DNA of 33,605 bases. Source: Bacillota bacterium (GTDB lineage: Bacteria; Sysuimicrobiota; Sysuimicrobiia; Sysuimicrobiales; Segetimicrobiaceae). This document shows positions 17,601 through 25,338 of this stretch, piece by piece (within the stretch, counting starts at the first letter, position 1; the number at the start of each line of letters is the position of its first letter). Under the pieces are notes generated by a model, which saw only the letters and a program-made list of their open reading frames with translations, made no database searches and was not told the DNA's origin. The stretch spans positions 1 through 33,605 of the forward strand of contig JAJPJJ010000009.1 in the NCBI GenBank assembly GCA_021324295.1. Direction: 5' to 3'. A program made the position numbers and the translations under genes.

Positions 17601-19205
17601 TCACCCCATGTGGGGCGGGAGATGGAGGAGGAGCGCGACGACCGCGGCGGTGACCCTGCCGTACACGACTCCCGCCTGCCCGGCCAGGCCCCCGACGACC
17701 GGCGCCGCCTTGCTCACCAGCACCCCGACCAGCAACCCGGCGAGGATGACGAAGAGGAACGGGAGGACGAGGCTGGCCACCCCCGACGCGCCCGCGAGCA
17801 CGCGATTGGTCTGGGAGCCCATGGTGGGAACGGACGCGAGCACCGGAACGCCGTAGGTCCCCTCGGCCTCGCGCGGCGACCGGACGCGGTTGTCCAGGTT
17901 GTCCACGAGCAGGGCGAGCGCGCACCCCACGAGCAGCCCCAGGAGGCCGGCGAGCCCCGCCTTCTGTGGAAGCTGGCGGGAGACCGGGCTCGCGGCCGCC
18001 TTGTCCACGATGACGATCCCGGCCTGGCCGGAGCTACCGGCCCGCTGCTCCCGGACCAGCGCGTCCTGATACAGGGAGGAGAGACGGGCGAAGATCTCCT
18101 CGTTCACCTTCACGTCCCGTTGCAGTCGCGCAAAGGTGAGCTCGTTCGCGGGCATCGCGCCCAACGCGGCCTGCATCTGGCCGAGGATGGGGTCGATCGC
18201 ATCCGCGCGGGCCCGCGCGACCGTCGCGTCCACCTGCCCGCTGACGAGCTCTTGCACGAGCCTCTCCCGCAGCGGGCTGACCCCCAGCGATTGGTCGACG
18301 AGGGCCTTCGACGCCTCCTGCCTGAGGCGGGCGCGGAGGTCGACGACCTTGCCGAGGGCTTCCTGCACCTTCGGATGCTGATCGGTGTAGACCTGGCGTA
18401 GGCCCGCGAGATCCGCCTCCGCGGCCACGAGGCGGTCGCGGAGCTGGCCCACCACCGGGTTTGTGCTGATCTCGACGGAGGCGAGCTGCCGGTCGTTCTC
18501 GGACCGCAGCCGCTGCCTGATCGCGGCGACGCGCGTCTGCGCCGCTTGCTCCTCCACCAGTGCCCCGCTGTACTGAGCCTGCAGGTCGAACGACCGCTGG
18601 ATCATGCGGGACGTCACGTCGGGGAGGTTGACGATGCGCGTCCGGGTTTGAAACGCGCGCAACGCTTCTTCCGCCGCGTGGAGCTTCGCCTGGGTGACCT
18701 TGACCTGCTCCCCGATGAACTTCCGCGTGCTCGCCGCCGCCGCCCGGTTGAGCTGCACGTAGTACTTGACGAGCTCCTGCGCTGTGGCGTTGGCGACCAG
18801 CGCCGCCCGCGCCGGCTGCGTATCCTTCGCGGTGATGAGGAGGATATCGGTGTTCGGGATGCTCCGCGGCGTCACGGCGCGGAAGACGTCGCGCACACGC
18901 AGCGTGCCGATCCGATCCGCCACACGGTGGAGCACCTCGCTGCTCTTGGCGAGGTAGAGGATGTCGTTGATGACGAGCCCGCGGTACTCGCTCTGGAACG
19001 CCGCGAGGTCCGGCTTGTCGTCCGGCGAGGACGACGCGAAGATCTGCGGAGTGATGAGCATGCTGACCTCGGCCTGGTACTGGCGCGCCTGGTTCACTAC
19101 CTGCGCCGCCACCCCGACCACGGCGAGGGTCGCGACCAGCGCGATGATCGCCACGTGCCTGCGAAGGATCTCGTAGTACCGGCGGAGCTCCGATACCGGT
19201 TCCAT
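17601..19205 (-). CDS. Wzz/GNVR-type polysaccharide chain-length / co-polymerase protein
   Basis: 534 residues. Inner-membrane protein that should control chain length and link synthesis to export. It has an N-terminal membrane helix (about 17-38, IIALVATLAVVGVAAQVV), a long periplasmic part rich in coiled coil (roughly 150-400), a GNVR-like segment (LTFARLQRDVKVNEEIFARLSS shortened: ANELTFARLQRDVKVNEE), a second helix (GLAGLLGLLVGCALALLV) and VPVLASVPTMG. After the usual end there are about 70 more residues with another strongly hydrophobic stretch (LVLPFLFVILAGLLVGVLV) and a hydrophobic tail, which is unusual. The ATG at 19203-19205 has GGAGGA seven bases upstream. It is paired with the CpsD-like protein 41 bases downstream. 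Confidence 0.92.
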   Translation of the reverse strand: MEPVSELRRYYEILRRHVAIIALVATLAVVGVAAQVVNQARQYQAEVSMLITPQIFASSSPDDKPDLAAFQSEYRGLVINDILYLAKSSEVLHRVADRIGTLRVRDVFRAVTPRSIPNTDILLITAKDTQPARAALVANATAQELVKYYVQLNRAAAASTRKFIGEQVKVTQAKLHAAEEALRAFQTRTRIVNLPDVTSRMIQRSFDLQAQYSGALVEEQAAQTRVAAIRQRLRSENDRQLASVEISTNPVVGQLRDRLVAAEADLAGLRQVYTDQHPKVQEALGKVVDLRARLRQEASKALVDQSLGVSPLRERLVQELVSGQVDATVARARADAIDPILGQMQAALGAMPANELTFARLQRDVKVNEEIFARLSSLYQDALVREQRAGSSGQAGIVIVDKAAASPVSRQLPQKAGLAGLLGLLVGCALALLVDNLDNRVRSPREAEGTYGVPVLASVPTMGSQTNRVLAGASGVASLVLPFLFVILAGLLVGVLVSKAAPVVGGLAGQAGVVYGRVTAAVVALLLHLPPHMG

Positions 19206-19229
19206 GGTTGTTTCCTCCTCCGTCTCGGC

Positions 19230-20366
19230 TTACAGGCCGACCAAGAGCCGCAGCACGTAGAACACGTTGAAGACGCTTCCGAGCTGGTCCAGGGACAGCC
19301 CTTTGGGAGTGACGTAGACGATATCCCCCGATTGCAGCGCGATGTTCTGGCCCGGGTCCTGGGCCGACAGCGCCTTGGCGACGTTGACCGTCACCATCGT
19401 GGCCTTCGTCCCGTCCACGCGCACGACCTGGACCCGGCCGAGGTTCGCCCTGTCCGTCTGGCCGCCCGCGAGCGCGATGGCATCGACGAGCTTCAGGTTG
19501 GGCGTGAAGTCGTAGGGGCCCGGCTTGTTCACGGCACCCAGGACGGCGATCCGCTCGTGGGACTCGGGCACCACCATCATGTCCCCGGGCTTCAGCGGGA
19601 TGTTGGCGGCGGTGTCCCCCGCCAGCGCCTTCTGCAGATCGACGGGGATCTGCTCCTGGCCGCGGACGATGAACGCCCGCGTGAGCGCCGCCTTCGTCGT
19701 GAGGCCTCCGGCCCCCGCGATGAGATCGGTGACGTGCTGCCCTTCCAGGATGTCGTACGCGCCCGGGTGGGTCACCTCGCCGAGCACGATGATGCGGGGG
19801 TCCGTCTGCGGGATGTAGACCACATCGCCCGGCTCCAGGGCGACATCCGGGTCCTTGCTCTGCTTGATCGCCCCGAGAAGGTCGAGCTGCTGCGTCTCCG
19901 TCTTGCCGCGGATGAGGACGGCCTTCGCGAGGTCCGCCCGGGTCGTCGGGCCCCCGGCGGCGGCCAGCAGCTCCAGGACGCCGGCGCTCGGCTTGAGCTG
20001 ATACTCGCCCGGCCGGTTGACCTGCCCCAGTACGTAGATGCGGCTTGTGCGAAACTCGCGAACCGCGATCGAGATCGACGGGGCCCGAAGATACTTCAGG
20101 TACAGCTTGGTGAGGTCTTTCTCCAGTTGGGCCGTGGTCCTGCCCGCCGCCGCGACCTCCCCGACCAGCGGGAGCGCGATGGTTCCGTCGGGCTTGATCG
20201 TCACCGTGTGGGAGAGGTCGGGCTGCCCGAAGACGGTGATCTCGATCGCATCCCCGGGCCCGAGCAGGTAGGTCTCCTGGCCGGAGGGGGCCGCGGCCGC
20301 GCCTCCGGCCGTCATGCTCGCGATGCTTATCGCCATGAGCACCACAACCCCGGCTCTCGCCGTCAT
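19230..20366 (-). CDS. wza: Outer-membrane polysaccharide export protein (Wza/OPX family)
   Basis: 378 residues. It should form the periplasmic/outer-membrane conduit for the glycan. An N-terminal signal peptide (hydrophobic core GVVVLMAISIASM, Ala-rich cleavage region around 22-27) has no lipobox Cys, unlike E. coli Wza. Then come the Poly_export domain (YLLGPGDAIEITVFGQPDLS, IKPDGTIALPLVGEV) and at least three SLBB repeats, each marked by RIYVLGQVNRPGEY, RIIVLGEVTHPGAY or RIAVLGAVNKPGPY. The C-terminus (SVFNVFYVLRLLVGL) is hydrophobic/amphipathic. The ATG at 20364-20366 is chosen because GGAGG lies 8 bases upstream; an in-frame GTG 5 codons earlier contains that site. It heads the second operon, behind the duplicated leader. 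Confidence 0.93.
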   Translation of the reverse strand: MTARAGVVVLMAISIASMTAGGAAAAPSGQETYLLGPGDAIEITVFGQPDLSHTVTIKPDGTIALPLVGEVAAAGRTTAQLEKDLTKLYLKYLRAPSISIAVREFRTSRIYVLGQVNRPGEYQLKPSAGVLELLAAAGGPTTRADLAKAVLIRGKTETQQLDLLGAIKQSKDPDVALEPGDVVYIPQTDPRIIVLGEVTHPGAYDILEGQHVTDLIAGAGGLTTKAALTRAFIVRGQEQIPVDLQKALAGDTAANIPLKPGDMMVVPESHERIAVLGAVNKPGPYDFTPNLKLVDAIALAGGQTDRANLGRVQVVRVDGTKATMVTVNVAKALSAQDPGQNIALQSGDIVYVTPKGLSLDQLGSVFNVFYVLRLLVGL

Positions 20367-20450
20367 CCGCCTCGCCTCCACGACCGCGCCACGCCCGCGC
20401 GCCGGGTCTCGACCCCGGAGACGACGCGCTGGGATGGCGCGCCCGGGTGT

Positions 20451-20468
20451 GGCTCCGCCCTTGAGTGC
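20451..20468 (-). repeat. Conserved block 2, copy A, upstream of wza
   Basis: On the minus strand it reads GCACTCAAGGGCGGAGCC and matches copy B (31554-31571) at 16 of its first 17 bases; similarity continues for about 15 bases more with changes and one or two gaps. It lies about 85 bases before the wza start, while copy B lies about 100 bases before the first gene after nusG. The similar spacing makes a shared cis signal possible, but it may simply be part of the duplicated segment. Confidence 0.6.
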
Positions 20469-20519
20469 ATCGGCTGGGCCAGCGCACCCCGGTGAAAGAT
20501 CCCCGCTCGTTGCCGCAAC

Positions 20520-20561
20520 TCAGGCCAACTCAAGAGCTGGTTCGTCGGCCTCGACTCGAAC
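20520..20561 (-). pseudogene. Remnant of a NusG-like gene (last 14 codons)
   Basis: Read in frame, these 42 bases encode VRVEADEPALELA and a TGA stop. The last 14 codons of the nusG-like gene at 31629-32138 encode LRVEADELDLESA and TGA: 9 of 13 residues and 33 of 42 bases agree without gaps, and the stop is in the same place. The remnant begins two bases after the end of the 85-base leader element, whereas in the intact locus about 510 bases separate the two. This is best explained by duplication of leader plus gene followed by deletion of most of the gene. Confidence 0.75.
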
Positions 20562-20563
20562 AC

Positions 20564-20648
20564 GTACCTAGCTGACTCCTCTGGGCTCAGCCTTCCTACC
20601 TGCCCTCTAACGGACGTTTCGTGGCCCTCGAAGGCGTCGCTCGAAAGA
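20564..20648 (-). repeat. 85-base leader element, copy A (upstream of wza)
   Basis: Aligned without gaps to copy B (32181-32265): the first 44 bases in the transcription direction (20605-20648) differ at one position, the middle 18 at about half, and the last 23 (20564-20586) at two. The constant part contains TTTCG and CGAAA that can pair around a GCCT/GGGC mini-hairpin, then AACGTCCGTT. The conservation exceeds that of the adjoining NusG remnant, suggesting selection on the element. I do not recognise it as a known riboswitch. Confidence 0.8.
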
Positions 20649-20693
20649 CGCGAGGACATGCGGCGGGCGATCGACCACCAGGCCGCCGAAGGG

Positions 20694-20715
20694 GAGGGCC
20701 GCAGGGCGGGCCCTC
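20694..20715 (-). terminator. Possible terminator hairpin after the kinase-like fusion gene
   Basis: A 7-bp perfect stem (GAGGGCC / GGCCCTC) with an 8-base loop starts about 50 bases after the stop of the gene at 20766-22421. There is no T-run, so termination is uncertain. Confidence 0.35.
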
Positions 20716-20765
20716 GGGGCCGATCCGTCTCTCTCCAACCCCCCTCAGACTGCGGAGATCATGCC

Positions 20766-22421
20766 CTAGCGCGAGCAGCCTGTGCCGCGAGCCCAGTCTC
20801 CACGGTGGCCGTACCGCAACTCCTCGTGCCACAGGGCGACGAATATGCTGCGGCGTAGCGTATCGGGCGTGGGCCTGCCCGCGACGTCGGCCGCGAACCG
20901 CCGGTACTCGGAGCGTGAGTGGAGCAACCAGGCCAACAGCCGAAGCGGGCCGATGGCGGCCCGGTCCAGGCCGATGCGCCCGGCGTAGCGCGCGAGGCAC
21001 TCGTGCAGCACCGCGCCGGTGGGGGTCGACGGATCCAGGGTCGCCCGGTACGATTCCCGCAGGTGCCCGGGGCTCACGGCGCCGTCGAGTGTGAACGCGA
21101 GAAAGCTCATGAAGTAGATCAGGTCCAGGGCTGGGAGGCCCTCTAGCTCGGCGGATTCCCAGTCGAGCACCGCGAGCTCGCCGGTCGGCGTGACCAGCAC
21201 GTTCCATGGCGCAAAATCCCGCTGCTCGCAGACGAGCGGGAGGGCGCCCAGCGTCGCGACGATCTCTCTCGTCTCTCGAAGCATGCCGCGGTCTATCACG
21301 GGGCCGAATGCCTCTCCAAAATCGGTCAGCGCGGGCTCGATCAGGCGGTCCCACCATCTGTCCCGAGGACAGGGGTGGGGTCGTCCCGCCAACTCCGACA
21401 ACCAGTCCGTCGCCCGGAGCGCCAGGTCGCGGAAGTTGCTTCGCTTGACGACCGTAGAGAGGACCCCGCCGGTGAGCGCCGTCTCGCCCACGGTGAGAAT
21501 CCCCGCGCGCTGCTGGCAAAACAGCACCCTCGGCGCTCCCCGCACGCCGCCGGCGCGCCGCGAGTGGATGGCCTGGAGCGTTGTGGCCTCCCTCATCAGC
21601 CCGGTGGCGGCCTCCGGCACGCGCGGCATTTTCACCGCCACCCACGGGCGGTGGTGGGGTTCGGCGAACACGAGCGCGACGACCTTGGAAACGCTCCGTG
21701 GCCCTCCGGTCAGAACAAGAGAGGAGAGCGCGTCCGGCGGAGGGCCGAACCCCCAGCCCTGCCACCGGGTCCGGATCATGCCCAGGAGCTCGGGCGTCGC
21801 GATCGGGGCGTCCGGCAGCGCGGCGGCCGGGGCGGTCGTCCGGGCGGTGGATGGCTCGCGACCGGCGGGGCGGACCCCTGGCTTGCGGGCGACCGCGCAA
21901 ACGGGGAGGACGAGACCGATCCGCATACCGAGGCGCCAGACACCCTGGAGCACAGCGCTTCGGAGCCGGCGCACCGGGCTGCGCGCTCGTGCCCGGCTGA
22001 TCAGGAAGTAGCGTAAGGCTCCGGGCGCCTCGAGGGGCAGCCAGTACCGCGACCGGGCGAGAAGAGGCCACGGCCAGCACCAGTAGCACGCCACGTCTGT
22101 GAAACCGGCGGTTTCCAGCCGCCGCCGGACGCCCTTCGGTCCGCCGGCCAGGGGAGAATACCACTCCGTGTAACAGGACCCGCCGGGGTGGAGGCTCGCC
22201 CACGCCCGTCTGAGCGTCGCAGCGCCGGGATCGATCGCGACCGCGAGATCGCAATCGCCGCTGGGATCGACGTGCGCGCCGGCCACGCGGTCGGAGATCA
22301 ATCCGACCGCCTGGCCGAGCAGGCCATCGGCGAAGCACATGCTCTTGGCCGGCCGAGGATTGGGCAGCAAGAATCGCCAGTCGGCCCTGCGCAAGAGCTT
22401 GTTGCGGACGTCCTCACGCAT
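20766..22421 (-). CDS. Fusion: methyltransferase-like domain + APH-fold kinase-like domain
   Basis: 551 residues. Residues ~1-145 (NKLLRRADWRFLLPNPRPAKS, DLAVAIDPGAATLRRAWASLHPGG, GVRRRLETAGFTDV) resemble the class I methyltransferase-like half of proteins in glycan clusters. Residues ~210-545 have an aminoglycoside-phosphotransferase fold: VAVKMPR (Lys264), the catalytic loop RDFAPWN (Asp402, Asn407) and the metal motif LDWE (Asp420). The His normally two residues before the catalytic Asp is Gln400 (CEQRD). The substrate is unknown; a sugar or lipid-carrier kinase is possible. The ATG at 22419-22421 overlaps the previous stop by 8 bases; the open frame to the right is not protein-like. Last gene of the first operon. 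Confidence 0.78.
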   Translation of the reverse strand: MREDVRNKLLRRADWRFLLPNPRPAKSMCFADGLLGQAVGLISDRVAGAHVDPSGDCDLAVAIDPGAATLRRAWASLHPGGSCYTEWYSPLAGGPKGVRRRLETAGFTDVACYWCWPWPLLARSRYWLPLEAPGALRYFLISRARARSPVRRLRSAVLQGVWRLGMRIGLVLPVCAVARKPGVRPAGREPSTARTTAPAAALPDAPIATPELLGMIRTRWQGWGFGPPPDALSSLVLTGGPRSVSKVVALVFAEPHHRPWVAVKMPRVPEAATGLMREATTLQAIHSRRAGGVRGAPRVLFCQQRAGILTVGETALTGGVLSTVVKRSNFRDLALRATDWLSELAGRPHPCPRDRWWDRLIEPALTDFGEAFGPVIDRGMLRETREIVATLGALPLVCEQRDFAPWNVLVTPTGELAVLDWESAELEGLPALDLIYFMSFLAFTLDGAVSPGHLRESYRATLDPSTPTGAVLHECLARYAGRIGLDRAAIGPLRLLAWLLHSRSEYRRFAADVAGRPTPDTLRRSIFVALWHEELRYGHRGDWARGTGCSR

Positions 22422-23565
22422 GGCTGTACCGGCGACCGTCCGCCTCCCCGCCATGAGACAGGACGTGCTCGTAGATTTGCGCCACGCGCTGGACCATGTC
22501 CGGTGCCGAGAATTGCCTGTGGACCCGCGCCCTGCCCGCCTCCGCCAATCGCTGCGCAAGCTGCGCGTCGGACAGCACCGTGCGGATGGCGGCGGCCAGA
22601 GCCGCCGGGTCGCCCGGTGGCACGAGCAGGCCCGTCTCCCCGTGAATAACGACCTCGGTCGTCCCCGGGATGGCCGAGGCGATCACCGGCTTGCCGGCCG
22701 CCATCGCTTCGAGGACCGAGAGCGGCAGGCCCTCGAAGAGCGATGGGAGCACCACGAGATCGGCGCACGCGAGCAAATCGGGGATGTCGCGCCGGTAACC
22801 CAGGAACAGCACGCGGTCGCTCACGCCGAGCGCCCGCGCCTGTGCCTCGAGGCTCGCGCGCTCCGGACCCTCCCCGGCGAGGACGAAGACCGCTTCAGGG
22901 ACGAGCGGCGTGGCCTCGAGCAAGTAGCGATGGCCCTTCTGCTTGTCCAGGCGGGCGGCGATGAGAACGACCGGCCGCGCGCGGCCGCCGGTCAACGCGG
23001 CTCGCAGCGTCGCGTTGACCGGTGCGTTCCCGTCAGGCACGGCCACGCCGTTGTGGACGACGTAAATTTTCCAGGTCGGGATGTGAAGCTGCTGGTGAAG
23101 CCGCCTCGCCACCTCATGCGAAACAGCGATGTAGGAATCGATGAAGGGGGCCGCGAGCCGCTGCAGTGCGGAGCTCAGGCGCCCCAGGGCACCCTCCGGA
23201 AAGAGGTGAACCGTGGCGACAACGGCCGGCACCCCGGCCAGACCGGCAGCGATGAGGGCATGCCGGCACGACGACGGGTAGTTCAGGTGCGCGTGAAAGA
23301 CGGCGGGATTCTCGGCCCGCAGCTCCCCGATGAGGTGCGGCACCCGAACGACGAGCGAACGCCGCTCCTGCACGCGCGGCACTTCGCGCAACGTGACATC
23401 GAGGTCCTCCGCCCTTTCGAGCAGCGGCGCGAGCCCCGGCTCGGGCCGGTGAAACAACACCGGCCGCCAGCGTCGCCGGTCCAGACCGGCGAGGAGATGG
23501 AGCACGACCTGCTCGGTCCCCCCGCATTCGACGCTGTCGAGAAAGTAGATCACGGTCCGGGGCAT
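22414..23565 (-). CDS. Family 4 glycosyltransferase
   Basis: 383 residues. GT-B enzyme adding a sugar to the growing glycan on the cytoplasmic face. The N-terminal acceptor domain has VIYFLDSVECGGTEQVVLHL (GGTE loop) and FHAHLNYP. The donor domain has LIAARLDKQKGHRYLLEA, GEGPERASLEA, VLFLGYRRDIPDLLACADL and the E-x7-E element in EGLPLSVLEAMAAGKP. A GTG at 23575-23577 in the same frame would add four residues; I prefer the ATG at 23563-23565, though neither has a clear ribosome-binding site. It follows the GT2-methyltransferase gene by 15 bases. Confidence 0.94.
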   Translation of the reverse strand: MPRTVIYFLDSVECGGTEQVVLHLLAGLDRRRWRPVLFHRPEPGLAPLLERAEDLDVTLREVPRVQERRSLVVRVPHLIGELRAENPAVFHAHLNYPSSCRHALIAAGLAGVPAVVATVHLFPEGALGRLSSALQRLAAPFIDSYIAVSHEVARRLHQQLHIPTWKIYVVHNGVAVPDGNAPVNATLRAALTGGRARPVVLIAARLDKQKGHRYLLEATPLVPEAVFVLAGEGPERASLEAQARALGVSDRVLFLGYRRDIPDLLACADLVVLPSLFEGLPLSVLEAMAAGKPVIASAIPGTTEVVIHGETGLLVPPGDPAALAAAIRTVLSDAQLAQRLAEAGRARVHRQFSAPDMVQRVAQIYEHVLSHGGEADGRRYSHA

Positions 23566-23580
23566 GGGCGCAACCACGTG

Positions 23581-25302
23581 CTATCGTCGCGGCTTGATGG
23601 CTCGCATCGTGACCACGAGTTCATAGTCGGGATCCCGGTAGTCCAGTTCGTCCCGGCGTAGCTCGTGCGTCGCCATCCCGTGAAGAAAGGCGACGGCCGC
23701 CAGGACATTGCCATGGGCGCCGACGTCGATCGTCCCCGACGGAAAGGCCTCCTCGAGCAGCCGCCGGGCCGACCCGGTCGTGAAGTTCCAGTAATGGCCC
23801 CATCGCTCCGCGTCCCATCGGCTGATCTGGCTGATCCCCCCGGCCGTCGCCAGCAGGACCCCCCCAGGCTTCAGGATGCGGTGCAGCGTCCGAAGCGCGG
23901 TCCGCACGTCGTAGATGAACTGCAGCGTCTGCGTCAGCACGATGCAGTCAAAGGTATCCGACGGGACATGATCGGCGCGCGTCAAGTCCGCGACGATCGT
24001 CGCCTTGGGGTTGCCTTCCAGGACGTCGAGCACGTCGCTCCTGGCGACACGGTCGCCCCCGAACCTGCGGGTGTAGGAGTCGGTCCCGATCTCCAGGACG
24101 CGTCCCCGGATGTCCGCCGCGTGGACGGCGAGGAACCGCTCGATATAGTACCGGTCAATCGGGAGCCCGCCCCGGTCCTTGCCAAATGCCCGGCTCAAGG
24201 GGGTGACCCGGCGCAGGCTTCCGAAGCGCACCCGCCCGGGCGGCGGGGAGTGGGTGCGCCCTCTCCGTTGGGCCTGTAGCCAGCGGCGCACCGGCGCCGG
24301 AAGCGTCCGTCGTGCTGTCCGCTTCAGTAACTCTCTCGTGGCGTCCGGCAGATGCCTCCGCAGCACGGGCAACGCCGCGCTCGGGTCGGTCAGGGCCCCG
24401 CGCCAGAACCGGCTGCTCCTCCAGGGGCGTCCCGCGGTCTCCCAGCTTGCCTGGAGGACGGCCAGCATGGCGCGGGTGCGCGCCTCGAGCCGCGTGCCCC
24501 GTGCGTCGGGGTGACGGTCGAGGTACCCGTTGACCACCTGGAGCGTTCCCTGCCAGACCGCCGCCATGCTGCTGGAATTCGACCCGGCATGCCGGCGATA
24601 GTACAAAGCGATCTTGTCCTCTCCGCGCACCCGCGCGTGCTCGAGTGCCCGGAGGGTGAAGTCCCAGTCCTGGCACACGGCGATCCCCGGGTCCCATGGC
24701 CCGGCAGCCTCCACGACGCGCCGTGGGAACAGCAGGGCCTGTATTCTGACATCGAAGCCGTTGAGCAGGCAGGCGGTCACGGCAGCGCCCTGGATCCGCG
24801 AGCCCCGCTTCTGCAGGGGACGCAGGTGCGCGTCGCAGAACATCGTCGCCCCATAGGCGACGACGTCCTCGTCGCTCCCGACGAGGCGCAGAAGGCGAGC
24901 GGTGCTGTCGGGATCGAGCACGTCGTCGCCGTCGACGAAGCGCAGCCGGCTGCCCCGCGACGCGGCGATGCCTGCGTTCCGCGCCCGGGACAGCCCCCCG
25001 TGTTCGATGCGCACGATGCGCAGACGCTCGTCGCTGATCCGGCTGAGCAGCCCCGCCACAGGCTCGGGGCACCCGTCGTCGACCACGATGAGCTCCACGC
25101 GACAGCCGCGCTGGCCGAGGGCGCTCTCGACCGCCTGGATCAGCCACTCCGGCCGCGGCCGCCACACGCACATGATGAGGCTCACGAGGGGATCCGCGTG
25201 CCCGTCGAGCTCCGGAACGGTCGCCCGGAGCGGCTGCCGGAGCGGCGCCGTCCGGCCCGCGCACGGAGGGGCGGTCGGGAGGTCAGGGTGGGCAGGCGGC
25301 AT
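23581..25302 (-). CDS. Fusion: family 2 glycosyltransferase + SAM methyltransferase
   Basis: 573 residues with two catalytic domains. Residues ~38-300 are a GT-A glycosyltransferase (LVSLIMCVWRPRPEWLIQAV, LIVVDDGCPE, GLSRARNAG, metal motif DGDD at 124-127). A linker (RVTPLSRAFGKDRGGLPIDRYYIERFL shortened: SRAFGKDRGGLPIDRYYIE) leads to a methyltransferase at ~395-570 with motif I VLEIGTDSYTRRFGG (402-416) and FDCIVLTQTLQFIYD and LKPGGVLLAT. The methyltransferase may cap or methylate the sugar added by the first half. The ATG at 25300-25302 has GAGGACGAG upstream. The first ~37 residues are Pro/Ala-rich, and the true start could be later. Confidence 0.92.
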   Translation of the reverse strand: MPPAHPDLPTAPPCAGRTAPLRQPLRATVPELDGHADPLVSLIMCVWRPRPEWLIQAVESALGQRGCRVELIVVDDGCPEPVAGLLSRISDERLRIVRIEHGGLSRARNAGIAASRGSRLRFVDGDDVLDPDSTARLLRLVGSDEDVVAYGATMFCDAHLRPLQKRGSRIQGAAVTACLLNGFDVRIQALLFPRRVVEAAGPWDPGIAVCQDWDFTLRALEHARVRGEDKIALYYRRHAGSNSSSMAAVWQGTLQVVNGYLDRHPDARGTRLEARTRAMLAVLQASWETAGRPWRSSRFWRGALTDPSAALPVLRRHLPDATRELLKRTARRTLPAPVRRWLQAQRRGRTHSPPPGRVRFGSLRRVTPLSRAFGKDRGGLPIDRYYIERFLAVHAADIRGRVLEIGTDSYTRRFGGDRVARSDVLDVLEGNPKATIVADLTRADHVPSDTFDCIVLTQTLQFIYDVRTALRTLHRILKPGGVLLATAGGISQISRWDAERWGHYWNFTTGSARRLLEEAFPSGTIDVGAHGNVLAAVAFLHGMATHELRRDELDYRDPDYELVVTMRAIKPRR

Positions 25303-25338
25303 CCGGGCTCGTCCTCGGGTCTCTCTCCCGCGGTGGCG

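Larger units (their letters stand above)
20367..20765 (-). promoter_or_regulatory. 399-base leader/intergenic region upstream of wza
   Basis: No intact gene was recognised in this gap. Reading towards wza it holds a possible terminator hairpin (20694-20715), the 85-base leader element (20564-20648), a 14-codon remnant of a NusG-like gene (20520-20561), a conserved block (20451-20468), and a small hairpin at 20402-20418 (CCGGG / CCCGG). A 98-codon open frame (20363-20659) spans the region but reads as leader DNA plus an out-of-frame NusG remnant. No convincing -35/-10 pair was identified. The region probably carries the promoter and control signals of the wza operon. Confidence 0.6.

Noticed and set aside
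20363-20659. A 98-codon minus-strand open frame in front of wza as a real gene
   Set aside because: It crosses the leader element, reads the NusG remnant in the wrong frame and runs into the wza ribosome-binding site. Treated as leader DNA, although a short leader peptide cannot be excluded.
20367-20680. Cyclic-di-GMP (GEMM), c-di-AMP or other known riboswitch in the leader elements
   Set aside because: I compared from memory with the consensus cores of these classes and did not see the diagnostic sequences. An Infernal scan against Rfam would settle it.
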